A stretch of 64,000 nt of DNA from Parascedosporium putredinis (GCA_949357655.1 CASHTG010000020.1:310001-374000); one strand, 5' to 3'. Positions 38,784 through 51,692 are shown, numbered from the stretch's first letter. Notes: generated from the letters alone by a model not told the origin. Translations and numbers: made by a program.

Positions 38784-39816
38784 ATGCCTCCTCAGCTATT
38801 ACCGGCCTCGGCTGCGGCCTTTGCGCCCAGGGCTTCCTCAGTCAACGTGGTGTTGGGCTCCAAGGTTGAGCCGTGGCTTACACAGACCCTTAAGCGCGTC
38901 AACAGGGTGAAGCGTCCCCTCAACAGCGTACCTCAGCACCAGCGATGCCTTACCGAGATTCTTTCGTCACCCAACGCTTACTGGACGTTAACGTCAGTCA
39001 TGCTCCCCAAGGCACCCGAGACTGAACTACGCAGGGATCCCAACCCTTTGGTGGAGGCACTCTTCAACTACCAGCTCCTCCACGTCGAAGCTTACATCGT
39101 CCACGTCGACATGGTCCTCCGCAATGAGGTCGCTTTCAAGCTCACCACCGATTCCATCGATGCCCTAGTCGAATATCACAAGGATATCTTTGCGTAGATA
39201 CCAAGGCCAACACCTACGACTGGCCGGAGAAGGAGCAGCAATGCAAGAAGCTTCACGAGGACTTTGTGCAAGCCATCAACAGGTTCGTCTACCGCACACA
39301 CGTTTCGGCTCTCGAGGGCCTAGAAGAGGGAGGCGTCGGCGAGCTGCTTTGCGGCAAGAGCGAAGAGGTCAAGAACTCGATTGAGGGCCTGATGAAGCAG
39401 TTGCTTCCCCGCCACCCAAGATTGTCGAGCCCATCCGCCAAGCCCCACCTCTCCTTCCCAGCTCTCCCGTCACTATGGCCATGTGGTCTCAGCCCACCCC
39501 TGCTACTAGCCTTCCCGCTGTGGAGGCCTGGAGGATATTGCCGTCTAGCCCAAGTGTTGCCTCGACGTCTGGCGACTCGAACGGCTCTCTTTGGGTGACG
39601 ATGGGCATGAGCGAGGTGCAAATCCCATCCCCGACGCCCGCCTACAGCGCCCCGTTCTCGGCTCCCGGTCTGTACTACAGCTCCCCGACCGTGACGGCCG
39701 GCATCTCCGCCGCGTTACCGCTACCTAGCATGTTGGCGCCGGCGCAATGCGGAGTCCACACGGGCTACGGCAACTTTGGTTGGGATCGCTACCAGGAGTA
39801 CACGTCGATAATGTGA
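38784..39816 (+). CDS. Unrecognised protein, 344 residues, frame broken twice
   Basis: I do not recognise this family. The start ACCATGCC follows a long pyrimidine-rich leader. The N-terminal half (about residues 20-205) is a well-formed, probably helical domain with segments such as VEPWLTQTLKRVNRVKRPL, NAYWTLTSVMLPKAPETEL, NYQLLHVEAYIVHVDMVL and LHEDFVQAINRFVYRTHV. The C-terminal part (about 215-344) is low in charge and rich in Pro, Ser, Ala and Tyr, ending GYGNFGWDRYQEYTSIM, and looks disordered. There is no signal peptide, membrane segment or zinc finger. The frame changes at 39192-39194 and at the C run 39407-39410, each equal to one missing base. With both counted the length is 1035 nt, 344 codons plus stop. 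Gene-like composition and the continuation of sense across both breaks support a real gene; function is unknown. Confidence 0.75.
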
Positions 39817-42800
39817 CAACCAGGGCCCGCTGCCAGAGACGACTATCCTGTGGTGACGACCTCGTGAGAAGCGAAAACAAACCTGACGAAACAAGAAAAG
39901 AGAAGAGAAAAAAGACCCTGCCCCCTCGGACATTCCCACCTCGTTTTCCCGGAGAAAAAGGTTTTAGAGAGGAACTGCTGTTGCGCGCGCTATACCACAA
40001 TTTCACTGTTTGGCAAAAAGGCATCAACTCGGCGTTTTTCAACTGGTTTTCTCATATCTCCCTCGCCATCTTTTTTTCCTCCCTTCTTTTCCTTGGATCT
40101 GCATCACTAAGGGCTGGAGCAAAGCGAATGTCGAGTTTCTTCCTTTTTTTCTTTTCTCACTCGCCTGGCATATCCGTTTTGGGTTCTTTTTGGTTTTTTT
40201 TTCTCCTGGGAAGCGAACGACGCGGGAGGTCTGATGGAACCGTCGAAACCGCCAGTCGGTTGCAAGGGAAGAGTTCAGCTGCGGAGTCGGCAACGATGAT
40301 CGAAGCTTTGAGGATTCCCCTATCGACGGGCGCACACGATGTTTCCATCCCACGAGGACGGGAGGCATTTGGCAGACAGGGCAGGACAAACCCACATCAC
40401 CACTTGTTGGGTTCTAGGATTCACCACGGGTCGGATCTCCTTTTTTCTTTTTCTTTCCCCTCCTCTTTTCCCCCGTCTTTCCCTTTGTTATACCATATTC
40501 CCTTTTTTCTTCTTCTTGCCTTTTTCTTTTCCCTTTTCCGTCTAAAGAGGATCGCAGCAATGCAACCCCAAACACTCCTATTCTACGGCCCGGCCAGATA
40601 TCGGGACAGACACCGTCATTTTCTTTTCCCTTTCTTTTCTTCCTGTCTACAGCCTTTGCCTTTCTTCATATCCATCAGCATCGTTTTCCTCCTTTCTGTT
40701 GTAATCTCATTTCCTTTTTTCAATGTTTTCACGGATTCACGGCATATTCAAGGGTTTACACGGCATACAGAGAGGTCTGTCTTCTTAGAGCATGATACCC
40801 CCACCATTCGGTCGCAGGTTGCGGTGCAAAGGATACCCGATTTGATTGCATCGGCATTTTGGTTTCTCGGGAGTTTTTCTGGTTTCTTTCCCGCTCTGTT
40901 TGGTTCTCTCCCATTCTTGACATTGCGCCGCCAAGCCTACAGCGCCCCCTTTGCCTTACGGTTTCGTCCTTGTTTTCCTTTCCTTTGTTTTTTACTATTT
41001 ACCGACGACAACGACGACCGACCTTGGATTAATCTTTCACGCCCTTCTCCACGATCATGACCGGCTACCTCGTCACGCCTCCTCTCACTCTCTCCCTCCA
41101 GCAACGATGGGATACGACCTCTATCTAAAGACGGGGCCGTCCATTCACGAGCCGATTTTTTCATTTTGGACTCGACCATGGTTTCGGACTCAGCCTAGGG
41201 TTGAACCTGATAAGTCTCGGGGGTGACTGGCTTACTCTCGAGACATATCGGACCCTGGCCAAGTCATGAGCGGAGAGATGATGGGGTAGGGTGGGAAAGA
41301 TTCTGAAAATAAGGCAATTGGGGCGGCAATATTACTATTTCCTCTTGGCTAGGCCTCCAAGAACACAAGCACCGTGGAAGCTCGGGGCGAGCGCATCATC
41401 TGTGATGATGCGACTCGGATCGAGGGCGAACGGTTGCTTACAATGTCAAGCAAGCTGGGGAACGGAGACCCGAAACACCAGAAAACAACAACCACAGCAT
41501 ACAAGCAGAGACAAAAAACACGCGCGCACACATGCATGAATGATGGGACGGAGCTCGGAGCAGGGCATCAAATCAAACAATCACGCGGCAGGAACGAAGA
41601 TTGTTTGGAAGATGTAAGACCGCCTCTCTCGGGACGGCCACGCCATGGAGCAGAAGGCTCCTGGGACGGGACAGCTGGGGCATACCTCATCCAGACTCAC
41701 GAGATTTCGCGCCACGCCCGGTGCCTAGATGGCTTCCATCCCGTCACGGGCCGCAACGAACTGACCAACACGGCTTTGCCACGTTGGTAACAGCCCCCAC
41801 GGATACCCGCTAGCCGGGTCCAAGGGCTGGGAGGAGTTGCGGCCTGGCGCGATGGGATGCAGAAGCATCCGGACCGGAAACAGGGCCGATCCAAGAAAGA
41901 CGTGAGGATCTGAAAGCGATGCCGGGCCCCAGCTTGTCCCCAGTGGCAAGCCGTGTGGCGGTTCGCTCCCGCAACACGGGGAGTTGGTGCTCAATGAGTT
42001 GTTTCTGCTCGCATCTCTGCCATGCAATCATCCCTGGAGGATGGGCGGAGTAAGCGAAAAGCAAGAAAGCACAGGCACGAGGAAGAGGGAGAGACTTTAG
42101 GGCCGCGGCGTGCCCTCGGAGGGAACGGAACTGGATTTCCGACTCTGCCGGAACCCTCCTCGGTGGGTTTGGAACCCGGGAAGTCGAGGTTGCGAAGAGC
42201 GCTGGGTACGGAATGGATATACGGAATACGTGGACATGTGTAATGGAAACCGAACCCTGGCGGTCGTGATTTTCCGAAAGACGGGATATACATCTAGAAG
42301 AAAAGAAACCCGGCTCCCTTTGTCATAACTTAATCTTTAAGTCAAAGCGAACAATAACGCGCTTTGGAAACCTAAAAAAAAATCAAGATTTTTTAAAACA
42401 AACTACATGGAAAACCTGCAACTAAATTGATTGTGTCTATGAAGAATTGAACCTAGAGGGTTGGTAGTGGGTGGCGGTCAAGGTTGCGGGAAAAGCGCGA
42501 GGACTAGGCAGTGAGTTTGGCCGCGGTGTAGGCCGAAGTGGTCGGTCGGGAGGTTTTGCCTGAACATGGTGTATGGAGGTCTAATTGGTGACTACACGTA
42601 GGGAATAGGCACAAGTACGGGGCACATGCAACGGAGTCTATTGTCTAGGGCCGTCGCCATCGGGCGAGCCGGTCCGATCCGATCTGGCGTTTGATGAAGG
42701 GTGCGGATGGTCGATTGACGTACGGGGCTGGGGGGGCGGGTTCTCTGTTTGCCCGGCCCGGGTATGCGTGTGGGGAAATGGAAAGGGGAAGATGAGAATG

Positions 42801-43176
42801 GAGAAGGGCACGCATGCAGACACACACTCCCTTTCTCTCTCTCGCCTAGTGAGTGTGGCTTTTCGGGGGAGAAGAAAGGGGGCCGAGAGAACGGAGAAGA
42901 TTTCCGTTTGCGGACGGGGTTTGAAAGGCAAGGAGGGGTGTGTGTGGGAGAGAGGCCAAGTTAAAGCTGGGCCAACTTGGTTCTTTTGTTTCTTCCTTTT
43001 TGTTACTTGTTTGAACCATTGCTTTTTTTCTTGTCTTGGCAGGTTTGGTGGCGGAGGGATGGGGTTGGGTAGCAGGACTCCTTGATGGAGGCGGGATGTA
43101 GGCGTGATGTGGGATCTAGCGCGATACGGCTCTCTATATCTGGGCCTGAGTGCAGGATCGGCTAGTCTACTATGGA

Positions 43177-43199
43177 TGTGTGTGTGTGTGTGTGTGTGT
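43177..43199. repeat. (TG)n microsatellite
   Basis: About eleven TG units. The following 70 bases stay GT-rich. Confidence 0.88.
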
Positions 43200-43427
43200 A
43201 TCAATTCAACGATCTGTGGATGATTGTGTGCGTGTGTTTGTGTAAGTGTGCGTGCCCAAGAGTGTGCGTGTAAGTGCGCCGCCAATTACGCCAAATGGGT
43301 CGCGAAACAAAAGAACGGCCGAAAAAAACTTATCACTTAAAAAAGGTCCGGCGCTCGTGTAAGGGAAAGAAAACGGAGGGGGTGAATAATCAGGAGGTAA
43401 CCATCCCTTTTAGGGGGTAGACCGAAA

Positions 43428-43451
43428 TTCTCCGGGAAAATTCTCCGGGAA
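43428..43451. repeat. Direct repeat TTCTCCGGGAA x2
   Basis: Two exact 11-bp copies separated by AA (43428-43438 and 43441-43451). Each copy is a near-palindrome, TTC..CCGG..GAA. It lies about 580 bp beyond the stop of the alcohol oxidase gene. Confidence 0.8.
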
Positions 43452-44028
43452 CATGGACGACGGATCGGGTGCGAAAGGGGGAAGGAGTTTGGTCGGACCG
43501 GGGAATTGTTACAGCAGATATATTGCACGACGTCAAAAGGGCAGGGATGGTCCCTTCATTACGGGGATAATCTTCAATTTCTGTATTAGCCCAAATTGGG
43601 TGGTTTGCCTTGGTATCGGTCTTGGAGAAGCGGTGATACTCCTAGAACTACACGTCTTGAGCTTGGCTGTGGGACTGACGAACCTGTCAATGAAGAAGCC
43701 GTCGTAGTGAAGGCCCCAAAACCAGTGGTTAGAGAGGCAAAAGAGGCGAACAAGTGCACAGGAGAATCATTCAAGATTTCCTTCTTCGTTCCGTGATTCA
43801 AATTATCCTACACTACTGGAAACCACACTCCCAAGGGACTAGAAAAATACACGATACTCTCCTAACCGCGAAGGAGAGTAAAAAAACAAAACGTACAGAG
43901 ACTCGTGTTCCACAAACGAGCTCACCTATCTCATTGCCCCCGTTCCATCTCCGCCCGCGAAAAAGAATGGAGCTTCTCCCATTGTCTTAAACGTTGTTCT
44001 CTTTCCCTCTACCCTCCTATCCATCGCA

Positions 44029-46921
44029 CTAGACCCGCCCCAGATCCTCCACCACATTCGACGCAATGTAGTCCGAAATAGCCATGTTCGTCACCATGGG
44101 ATTCACCCCGCTCGCGCTAGGAAACGTACTCGCGTCCGCCACATACAACCCATCACACCCCCAAACCTCCCCACGGGGATCCACCACTCCCCGACTCGGG
44201 TCGGCGCTCATGCGACACGTGCCCATCTGATGCGCCGACGTCCACACGCTCATCGGCGGCGCATTACCCCGGGCCCGCAGCTCCGCGAGCCACGCGGCAA
44301 AGTCGGCGTCGGCGTCCATGCGCTGCACCGCCGCCGCTGTGGAGGGTGGGGCGCTGCTCTTCTCGTGCTCCTTCTTCTCGCCGGGCTCCTCGTCGTCGGC
44401 ACCCGTCGCGTCCGAGCCGGCGGCGCGGACAAAGGGCTCGAGCCAGGGCACAAAGGCGTAGATTTCGGCGGCGCCGGCGACGTAGCACATCTTGGCCAGC
44501 GCGACGATGCCCTCGAGGGTGTGCGCGGCGTCAAAGGCCGAGGGGAGTAGTGCACGCTGGGCTGGCCCGTGGTGGGTTCGACGGAGACGGAGCCGGCGTC
44601 GCGGTCGCGGGTGAGGGAGATGAAGGAGTTCATGTGGCGGTACTTGAGGGCGGAGAGCTTGGCTTCGAGGGCTGAGGTGTAGGGGAGGGGGCGAGACATG
44701 CGTAGGGCTGTTTGGGGGAGGAGCACGTGTTAGTTGAGCTAGGTAGGAATTCTGGGGGTTTCTTCTTTTTTCCACATTCATGCGGCCTTTGAAAAGACGG
44801 GAAAAGGCCGGTGGAATGGAGAAGGAAGGAGATACAGGGGGAACTTACGACCATGCAAGTTGGCTCTAGCTTTACGCCGTGGCCGGCGTTGTCAAGGTTC
44901 TCGAATTCACTGCAGTAACTCGTGATGATGCCGCCTACAGAGGAGAGAAAGAAAGGAGGGATTCTGTCGTCAGCCAAGTGCCCAAGATGTAAGTGCAAAA
45001 GAGAGGACAGGAGAGGGTAGAAAAGAGATTACCTTCCCAGGGCTTAACGTCCCTCTTGAAACTGGCCGCGATGAAATTGCATGGATGAACGTGTAAGTTC
45101 TGGCCGATTTGCGGATTCTGCAACCTCGTTAGAAAACCAGCCTCCACAGCGTGAACAAAAAAGAAGGAAAAAAGATTCCACGGTGATGGCAACTCTTCCC
45201 CCAGAAACTTACCTCTAAACCACTCTTCTTCAAAATCACCGGACTCCACAACGATCCCGCCGACACAATCACCTTCTTCGCCCGAATCTCCACCCTCCTC
45301 GTCACCCTCCCCTCGCGCGGCCCATCCACATTGCCCCGCTCATCCCTCGACACCCACTCCCCCACCACCCCGACCGCCCTCTTCGTCTCCTTGCCCTCCT
45401 CTGCACACTCCTCAAACAGCACTTTTTCCACCTCGAACCCCTCGATGAACCGCGCACCCGCCGCCGCCGCCGCCGGCAAATACGCCACCGCGGGCCCCAT
45501 CTTCTCCCCGGACCCGCAGCCCAAATGGCACTGCCCGCACGCGTGCTCCCTCCCGCCCGTGTTCTGCGGCGCCGCGCGGGCCTTCCACCCGAGCTGCGCG
45601 CACGAGTCCAGCAGCGTGCGGTTGGCGTGGTTGTGGCGGCACCCGTCGGCCGAGACGCCCATGGCGGCGCACACGCGGTCCAGACACCCTTGGAACCTGT
45701 CCGAGGTGAAGAAGGGCATCCCCGCACCAGCACCGGCACCGGCCAGTTCGCCAGGTTCGCCCTCGGGCCGCGCCCACTCCTCGCGCACGTACTCCTGCGT
45801 CTGCAGCGCCACGCTCCAGTTCACGGTGCCGCCGCCGCCCCAGCACGACCCCGCCAGCACGGAGGTGGACTTGTCATCCGAGGTGATGATGCCCTGCGCC
45901 TCAAACATGTAGGCGCACGCCGTCGCCTGCGGCATGGGCAGCTGCGAAGGCGGGAAATAGTAGCCCTTGTCGACGACGAGCACGCGGTGGCCCGCCTCGG
46001 CGAGGTACGGGCGCACACGGAGCCGCCGGGGCCGGAGCCGACGATGACGACGTCCGTCTCGAGGGTGTGCGTGGCGCCGGCGGTAACCGTATCGGTGTCG
46101 GATGCGGGGAATTGGAGGAATTGGAAATCGAACGCGGGGCCGGGCTTGTAGCCGGCGGGCACGTCGGAGTAGGTCGACAGCTGCTGGAAGAGCGGGCTGG
46201 TTTGGAAGTAGGCCTTTTGCGCAATCTGCTGCAGGGTCTTGGCGAAGCCGCGGAGGGGCGCGATCCACGAGGTGCGCCAGGCGAGCACGATCTTGTGCCG
46301 CACGTGGACGGGGAGCTGGTCGATGGGGTGCAGTAGCCGGTGAGGAACCAGGCGCCGGTTCGTCGGCTGTTTGATCGTGGCGCCACATTTCGTTAGTGTT
46401 TCTGTTTTCTCTTTTGGGGAACTTCTTTTTTTTTTGGGGTTTTTTTTACCCCAGGGTTCCCAATCTAGGAGATGAAAAAAGGAATAAGAAAAAGAGCACT
46501 GTACTCACGATAGCCGTGTTAAAAACTCCCCAAGAGCCCTCCTATGAAGCGGGGAAACCCCTATAAAACGTCGGCAGTTATCCACAAAATCGGGATGCGC
46601 CGACGCACGGTCGGCAAGGAGACCCCGGAACGCTGTCTTGGTAGGGGCCGGACCGGCGCTGGCGCACAATTCCACGACGCGGTCGTACGCGGCGTCGACC
46701 TCGGCATCCGGGAGCTCGAGGTAGTTGCGGCGGTTTCCGGCGGCGGCGGTAGCGGCGGAGGGCGACTCGGACTTGGGGACGAGGGCGGGGAAGGAGGCGT
46801 CGAGGAGGGCGAGGAGGATGGACCAGTGGGCTTCGGAGAAGAGGTCGTCGGCCGGGAGGGCGGGAAGTTTGGGCGGCGCGGGGGCGAGCTTCGCCGGGGC
46901 TATGGTTACGGGCTGGGCCAT
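44029..46921 (-). CDS. FAO1: Long-chain fatty alcohol oxidase (GMC flavoprotein)
   Basis: It oxidises long-chain primary alcohols to aldehydes with O2, releasing H2O2 (EC 1.1.3.20 type), in omega-oxidation and alkane or wax use. Exons: 46509-46921, 45213-46366, 45033-45117, 44849-44934, 44029-44707. The N-terminus (about residues 1-230) has the family sequence RRTGAWFLTGYCTP. The FAD Rossmann motif VVIVGSGPGGSVCA lies near residues 235-250, followed by GHRVLVVDKGYYFPPSQLP. The C-terminal GMC signature TSAHQMGTCRM (catalytic His near 739) and GVNPM (near 783) are present. The frame changes at 46325-46328, about 46008-46011 and 44542-44545, and probably at the C run near 44690, each equal to one missing base. 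With four bases counted the exons sum to 2421 nt, 806 residues. An unusual Asp/Glu/Lys-rich insert (ADDEEPGEKKEHEKSS) lies between the conserved blocks of the last exon. No peroxisomal C-terminal tripeptide (ends GRV). Family assignment is secure; substrate range is inferred. Confidence 0.92.
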
Positions 46922-47374
46922 TGTTTTCTTTTTTGGGGTTCCCTTCGAGGATGCTACAATGGCGACGGGCTGATGTGGGATATGGCGTCTGCTGGAGCCT
47001 TAATTAAGAAAAAAACAAATCAACGAGTCAAGAGTTTCAAGTTCTTTAGCATCCGTAAAGGCGAATAGAGAAATGTCGCGGAACCTCCAACTCCCAAGAG
47101 GGGAAAGAGGAGAGAGCGGGCAAGGGAGATCTTATCCGTCTCGGGCCGCGGACAAGGTCGTCACGAAAAAAGGGCAGGCAAAGTGGCGTTCACATGTATC
47201 CGGGCTCGGGCTTGTGTTTCCCCTTTGCGCCTTCAGGGTGGGTGGAAAACAAAACAAAGGCAGAGCAAGGGTAGCGGCTGACTTTGTGTAGCTCTGGCCT
47301 GCTTTGGTTCCGTAGATGTGGATGGATGGCTGCTTTGGCTTTGTGGTACGATGTTGGTGTCACCGAGATGAAGG

Positions 47375-47376
<2 letters not shown>

Positions 47377-47410
<34 letters not shown>
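47377..47410. repeat. (AG)17 microsatellite
   Basis: Seventeen uninterrupted AG units about 460 bp upstream of the alcohol oxidase start codon. In the oxidase orientation the tract reads (CT)17. Confidence 0.9.
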
Positions 47411-47415
<5 letters not shown>

Positions 47416-50400
47416 GATGAGACAGTGAATACACGCAGCCTCGCGATCTGGGAAAGGGGGAACGAGGAAGGGGAGGGGTGGGAGGCAAGGGGAAAAGATA
47501 GCTTCACGTTCCCGACGTTCCCGCTTTTTTGCTTGCTTGCTTGCTCGACCTGGCCTGGTTTGGTTCGGGAAAGAGAGCTTTGCGGGGAAAGCTCTTCAAG
47601 CGTCGTGCTTTTGCTTGGGGAGGTCCGTGTGGGTGCGCGCCAAGCTGGCTTCGGAAGCGAACTATTCCTAGTTGGGGCTGTCGAATGCTACACATCGATT
47701 CATGGGCACACTTTTTCTTGAGGCAAGGGAGAGGGGTCCCTGAAAATACACCTTGAAAAAAGGGGGACCCTGGGTTGACCATGGCGAGTTTTCAACGTGG
47801 ACGGCTTTGCTATCAAGATCAATTGCATTATTTGCTCGCGCTCGTACAGGGCTGAGTGCGGGCTGGACCAGGCTCGCGGCTCCTCTCATCGTTTACACGA
47901 GTGGAACCATTGCCAGTCTCGGCTACGTGAATTGTTTGGAACAGAGGAAGAAAAACTAAACAATTCGTTCTCTTCCAAGACTCGAGCTGTACGTCCCTGA
48001 GCTTGATGGTGATCACGCACTGTCTCGATCAGGTCGATCCGAGGTCGATCCATTTGGCCATCCCCTCCTCCCCTCCTCCCCCTTTTGAGGTTTCAAGACA
48101 GACAACATCGAACCTCGGCTTCTAGCAATTGCGAGAATGGCTCGTGAACTGCGGGGTCAAGACATCAAGCATTGCCGTACTGGACGGCGCAAAAAAGATC
48201 AAGATAAAAAGTTGTTCACGTCGGCACATGGATGATCAGATTTGTCCCTTTGATCCACGGGGTCCAACTTGAATTCTTGAGAGACCCAATCGAGTGGATC
48301 GAGAGGATTGAGAGAAAATGGACCAAACTAATGGACCCGTCGTCCTCATACTCTAGATAATCTTAGGGTATCGTAGAACAGCACCATCCCCACCCCTCTA
48401 GTGTTGATTGTGGAAATGACCGGATTAGATAGTACGCTGTTTTTTTCTTCTTCCTGGCTTCCTCCTCAATGGATTTTGGGCGTGCCCATCGACTAGATGC
48501 GAAAAGGCAAAAGGGAGAGGGTCAACTTCATCACGAACCATGCCCAAGAAACACTGCAACAAGAAGCCAATGTCGAGTTTCAGCTATGATAAACACTCAA
48601 AGTAATAATTTGACAATCCCAAAATCCCATCCCCCTTCCAGTCTTGCACTCTCGCTCTCTTGCACTCTGTCCCTCCTCCGGCTAGGACCAGTCCAGACCC
48701 TCGCCCACATGTCCGCTGCACGTCGCCCGAAAACCCCAGCATAGCGCCGCAAGGAAAGAAACCAAAAATGCAGGCACCGTGTCCGGGTGGGGGCGGGGGA
48801 TTAATCACTCCCGCTCCCGTTCCCGCTTCTCCCTCCCTCTCAAGTCCCGCATCCTATCCGTTTCTTCGGTGACAGTAGCTGATGGCTGCCATTAATTTCG
48901 GCAACATGGGCCCACAACATCTTCCAGCTCCGGACACGGCTGCTCCACTCTTGAGTTCCCACATTCCGGGCTTCCTTCCGTTCGAGACTCGGAGTCGTTC
49001 GGGCCTTTCGGGGCTTCTTCTGCCATATCTATTACTTCTTCTTCTTCTGTACACAAGCAGTGTTCGTCTAAAGGAATCTGGCGCTGGGCTTAGATTGCTG
49101 TTCTCATAATGAAGAGATTGAGCGTTATTCGATTTAGACCGCCTAGATTCCCCGTCGATATGATTGATATTTGTGGTTTCAACATTGAAAGTTCATTTGC
49201 ACCACCGAGTAGAGGTAGGTTCTCGTCACCTCTCTTCACTCCTGCTCAGTTGTGGTAACTCGGATGGCGCATTCGATCGCCACACTACGCGAGCGTTCTG
49301 TTATCTCCAGCCCCTCGCATTTCCAATCTTGTACTACCGGCCTGGGAGCATGAAACTATGCTGGTGCAACGACCCGACAAACTCGAGCTCATCTACAAGG
49401 TTCTCGCGTTTTGCTGCGTGCTGTGTCTCGAAAGATAGATGCATCTGCATCGTCACCGATACTCGTTCGTCGCCATTCCCTTCTCATCAAGTTGCCTTGT
49501 CTCGGTTCAAAGGAACAAGACGCGACGAAAGGATCCCAACACCTGAATATTAATTACCCCAGTTTTTTGACTCGAATGGATCTGATAATCGTGAACGACA
49601 AAAAGACAAAACAGCCAGTCAACGACGGTTTATCCCGACGGAAGAATACAGTCGTCCCGAGCCTCCTGGGGTTGCCTCTCGGGCCGGCTTTCAGACATCT
49701 GTGTCCTTCTTCAATTTTTCTTTTCTTTTTCCTTTTTTCTTTTTCTTTTTTGGGGCCTTTCCTTTTCTTTTGATTGTTCATCTTGCGGTAGTTCTGGCAT
49801 CATGGTTCCATCAGAATGGGCCTCGACAAGAACAATGGGACCTCCATTCCCCCAGTTCCCAGTTCCCAGCGGAGCTTTCTCCCGTGCCGAGCCAAGTGGG
49901 GGCAAACCCACCCCGGGACCCCAGCCAATAGACGCATCCGACAAGCTGGGCCCGTCCCGGTTTGGGTTAGAACTCCCTCAACAAAATCGAGACGAGGGTC
50001 CTGCATTGTTGAAGGGGCCCATACACTTGATGGGTCGATTGACCAACAGCAGCTCCCAAGCTTGGGGTTTTTTTTCTTTGGGGGAAAACCTCCCCCAAAA
50101 TTTGGTTGAACTCTCAGCCTTTTTCTCCCTTCCCCTTTCGCCCCCTTCCATTGCCCCGGTATTGCAAATTGCTACTCGGAGACCATCGGCGATTGCGACC
50201 AGAGTTGCTTCCATTCTGATACAAAGCGGGAGAAGAGCTGGCATCGCAATCACAAGCTACCGAGGCCGACCTTGCGCTTCTTATGGGTTTCCCTCCTCGC
50301 GCTGCTTTGGTGTAATTCACCTCCTCGGCCGTTGAGGAACTCCATTCGCAGAGGATCGCCGAACGCGACGGCAGCAACACCAACAAAAACATAGTGCCAA

Positions 50401-51222
50401 AGACTCTCTCAATCACCTCAAACCCAAATGTCCTTTCGACCGGCCAACAAAGCCCGTTTTTGCCCGCACCGGTGGCTGCTGTTGAGTCTCCTCGACAGGT
50501 GAGGTGAGCCTCCCCGCCCATCTCCTTTTACACGGCTAGAACGCCGCACACAGACACCCCTCTCCGTCGAGGAATCCTGCAGTTGAGGTGCATGCCACCT
50601 GCCTCCCCTCTTTTTTCTCTTTTCTTTTCTTTTTCTTTTTCTTCTTTCTCTCACTCCCCGACCGGCTTTGTCTTCCCTCTTTCATCAATTCATCCGTGAC
50701 TCGGCTTTCCTGGGGCGTAGTGACCAAAGTATCCATTCTCCTTCTGTGCGCAAATATCATGTCCCGTCTCAACATTCTCGGCCATTCGCTCTGTGACCTT
50801 GCTTGGCGCATGGTGTGGCGGTAACGACGCGAATGCAAGTCTTGTTGTGCTGGCTGGCCCTTTGAGGATCGACACGGAACCGTCAGATGCCAGACCTGGA
50901 GAGAGGGAACGTGGAACACAAGGCCCGTCTAAGACACCCGTCAAGAGATAATCCGGCCCCCTCTCCTCCCAATATTCTTCTTTTATGTTTCGTGGCGCTC
51001 CTCTAGCCCCTCTTCCCTCCCAAGTAGCAGTGACTTTTGGGGAGGGAGTTGAGAAGTTGATCTGCCATCAATCTACCCGCCCGCCGCATCTGTATTTCTC
51101 GCGGTGGGGTCGAGGTTGCTTGCGAGCTCGAGAACCATCACCTCATGTGTCATGGATTCGATGATGATAAACCGATCCGGGTCTTCCATGGTGGGGTCTC
51201 AAGCCACAATAGAAGAAAAAGA

Positions 51223-51247
51223 GGGCTGGGCTGGGCTGGGCTGGGCT
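51223..51247. repeat. (GGGCT)5 tandem array
   Basis: Five exact GGGCT units on the plus strand, with regularly spaced G3 tracts (two-base loops CT) that meet the G-quadruplex pattern. Confidence 0.88.
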
Positions 51248-51668
51248 GGACGCATGGTAGCGAACACCCCATGTCGTTCTGGACGCGGCAGTGGAACGCC
51301 CCCACAACATAAATGTGTCGAAGTTGGTGCTCTGCCTTTGCATGTGCGACGATACGAGGATGTGTTTTTGGGAGCATTCATTCGTCTTCTTTTTCATCCC
51401 TCGACGCGTAGCTACCACCATCATTGTCAGGCCAGGAGAGAAGTCGAGGATTCGACGTCAAGCAGGCAACATCACGGACCAAACCAGTCCCTTTCGGGGA
51501 TGAAGCCTCCCAATGTGGGGGCAAGGAGGGCCGCCACTTCCAATTGTTTCCTCGGCGGGGCCATAAATATTGTACCAACAGGGAAGGCGGGCACTGGATC
51601 GGGATGGGAAGTTGTTGTGGGAAGTTGTTGCGGGTGAGGGAAGGAACGAGGCCCCCAAAAGAGAAAAC

Positions 51669-51692
51669 GAAAAAGAAAAAGAAAAAGAAAAA
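51669..51692. repeat. (GAAAAA)4 tract
   Basis: Four GAAAAA hexamers, the same unit and copy number as at 37491-37515. Confidence 0.85.

Larger units (their letters stand above)
39817..44028. other. Gene-poor region, T-rich 3' flank
   Basis: After the stop at 39816 the plus strand is T- and C-rich for about 1.2 kb. This leaves a long open frame (39747-41060) dominated by Phe, Leu, Ser and Pro that I do not accept as a gene. It may include the 3' untranslated region of the 38784 gene. Between 41060 and 44028 I see no supported gene. A TG microsatellite lies at 43177-43199 and a direct repeat at 43428-43451. The last part is the 3' flank of the alcohol oxidase gene. Confidence 0.5.

Noticed and set aside
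38784..39816. Programmed frameshifting as an explanation for gene breaks
   Set aside because: The breaks lie at different motifs, without a shared slippery heptamer or downstream structure, and occur in many unrelated genes. Sequence error is simpler.
39747..41060. 437-codon open frame on the plus strand
   Set aside because: It starts inside the 38784 gene in another frame and runs into T/C-rich sequence. The product is dominated by Phe, Leu, Ser and Pro without domains. Pyrimidine-rich DNA has few stop codons, so a long open frame is expected by chance.
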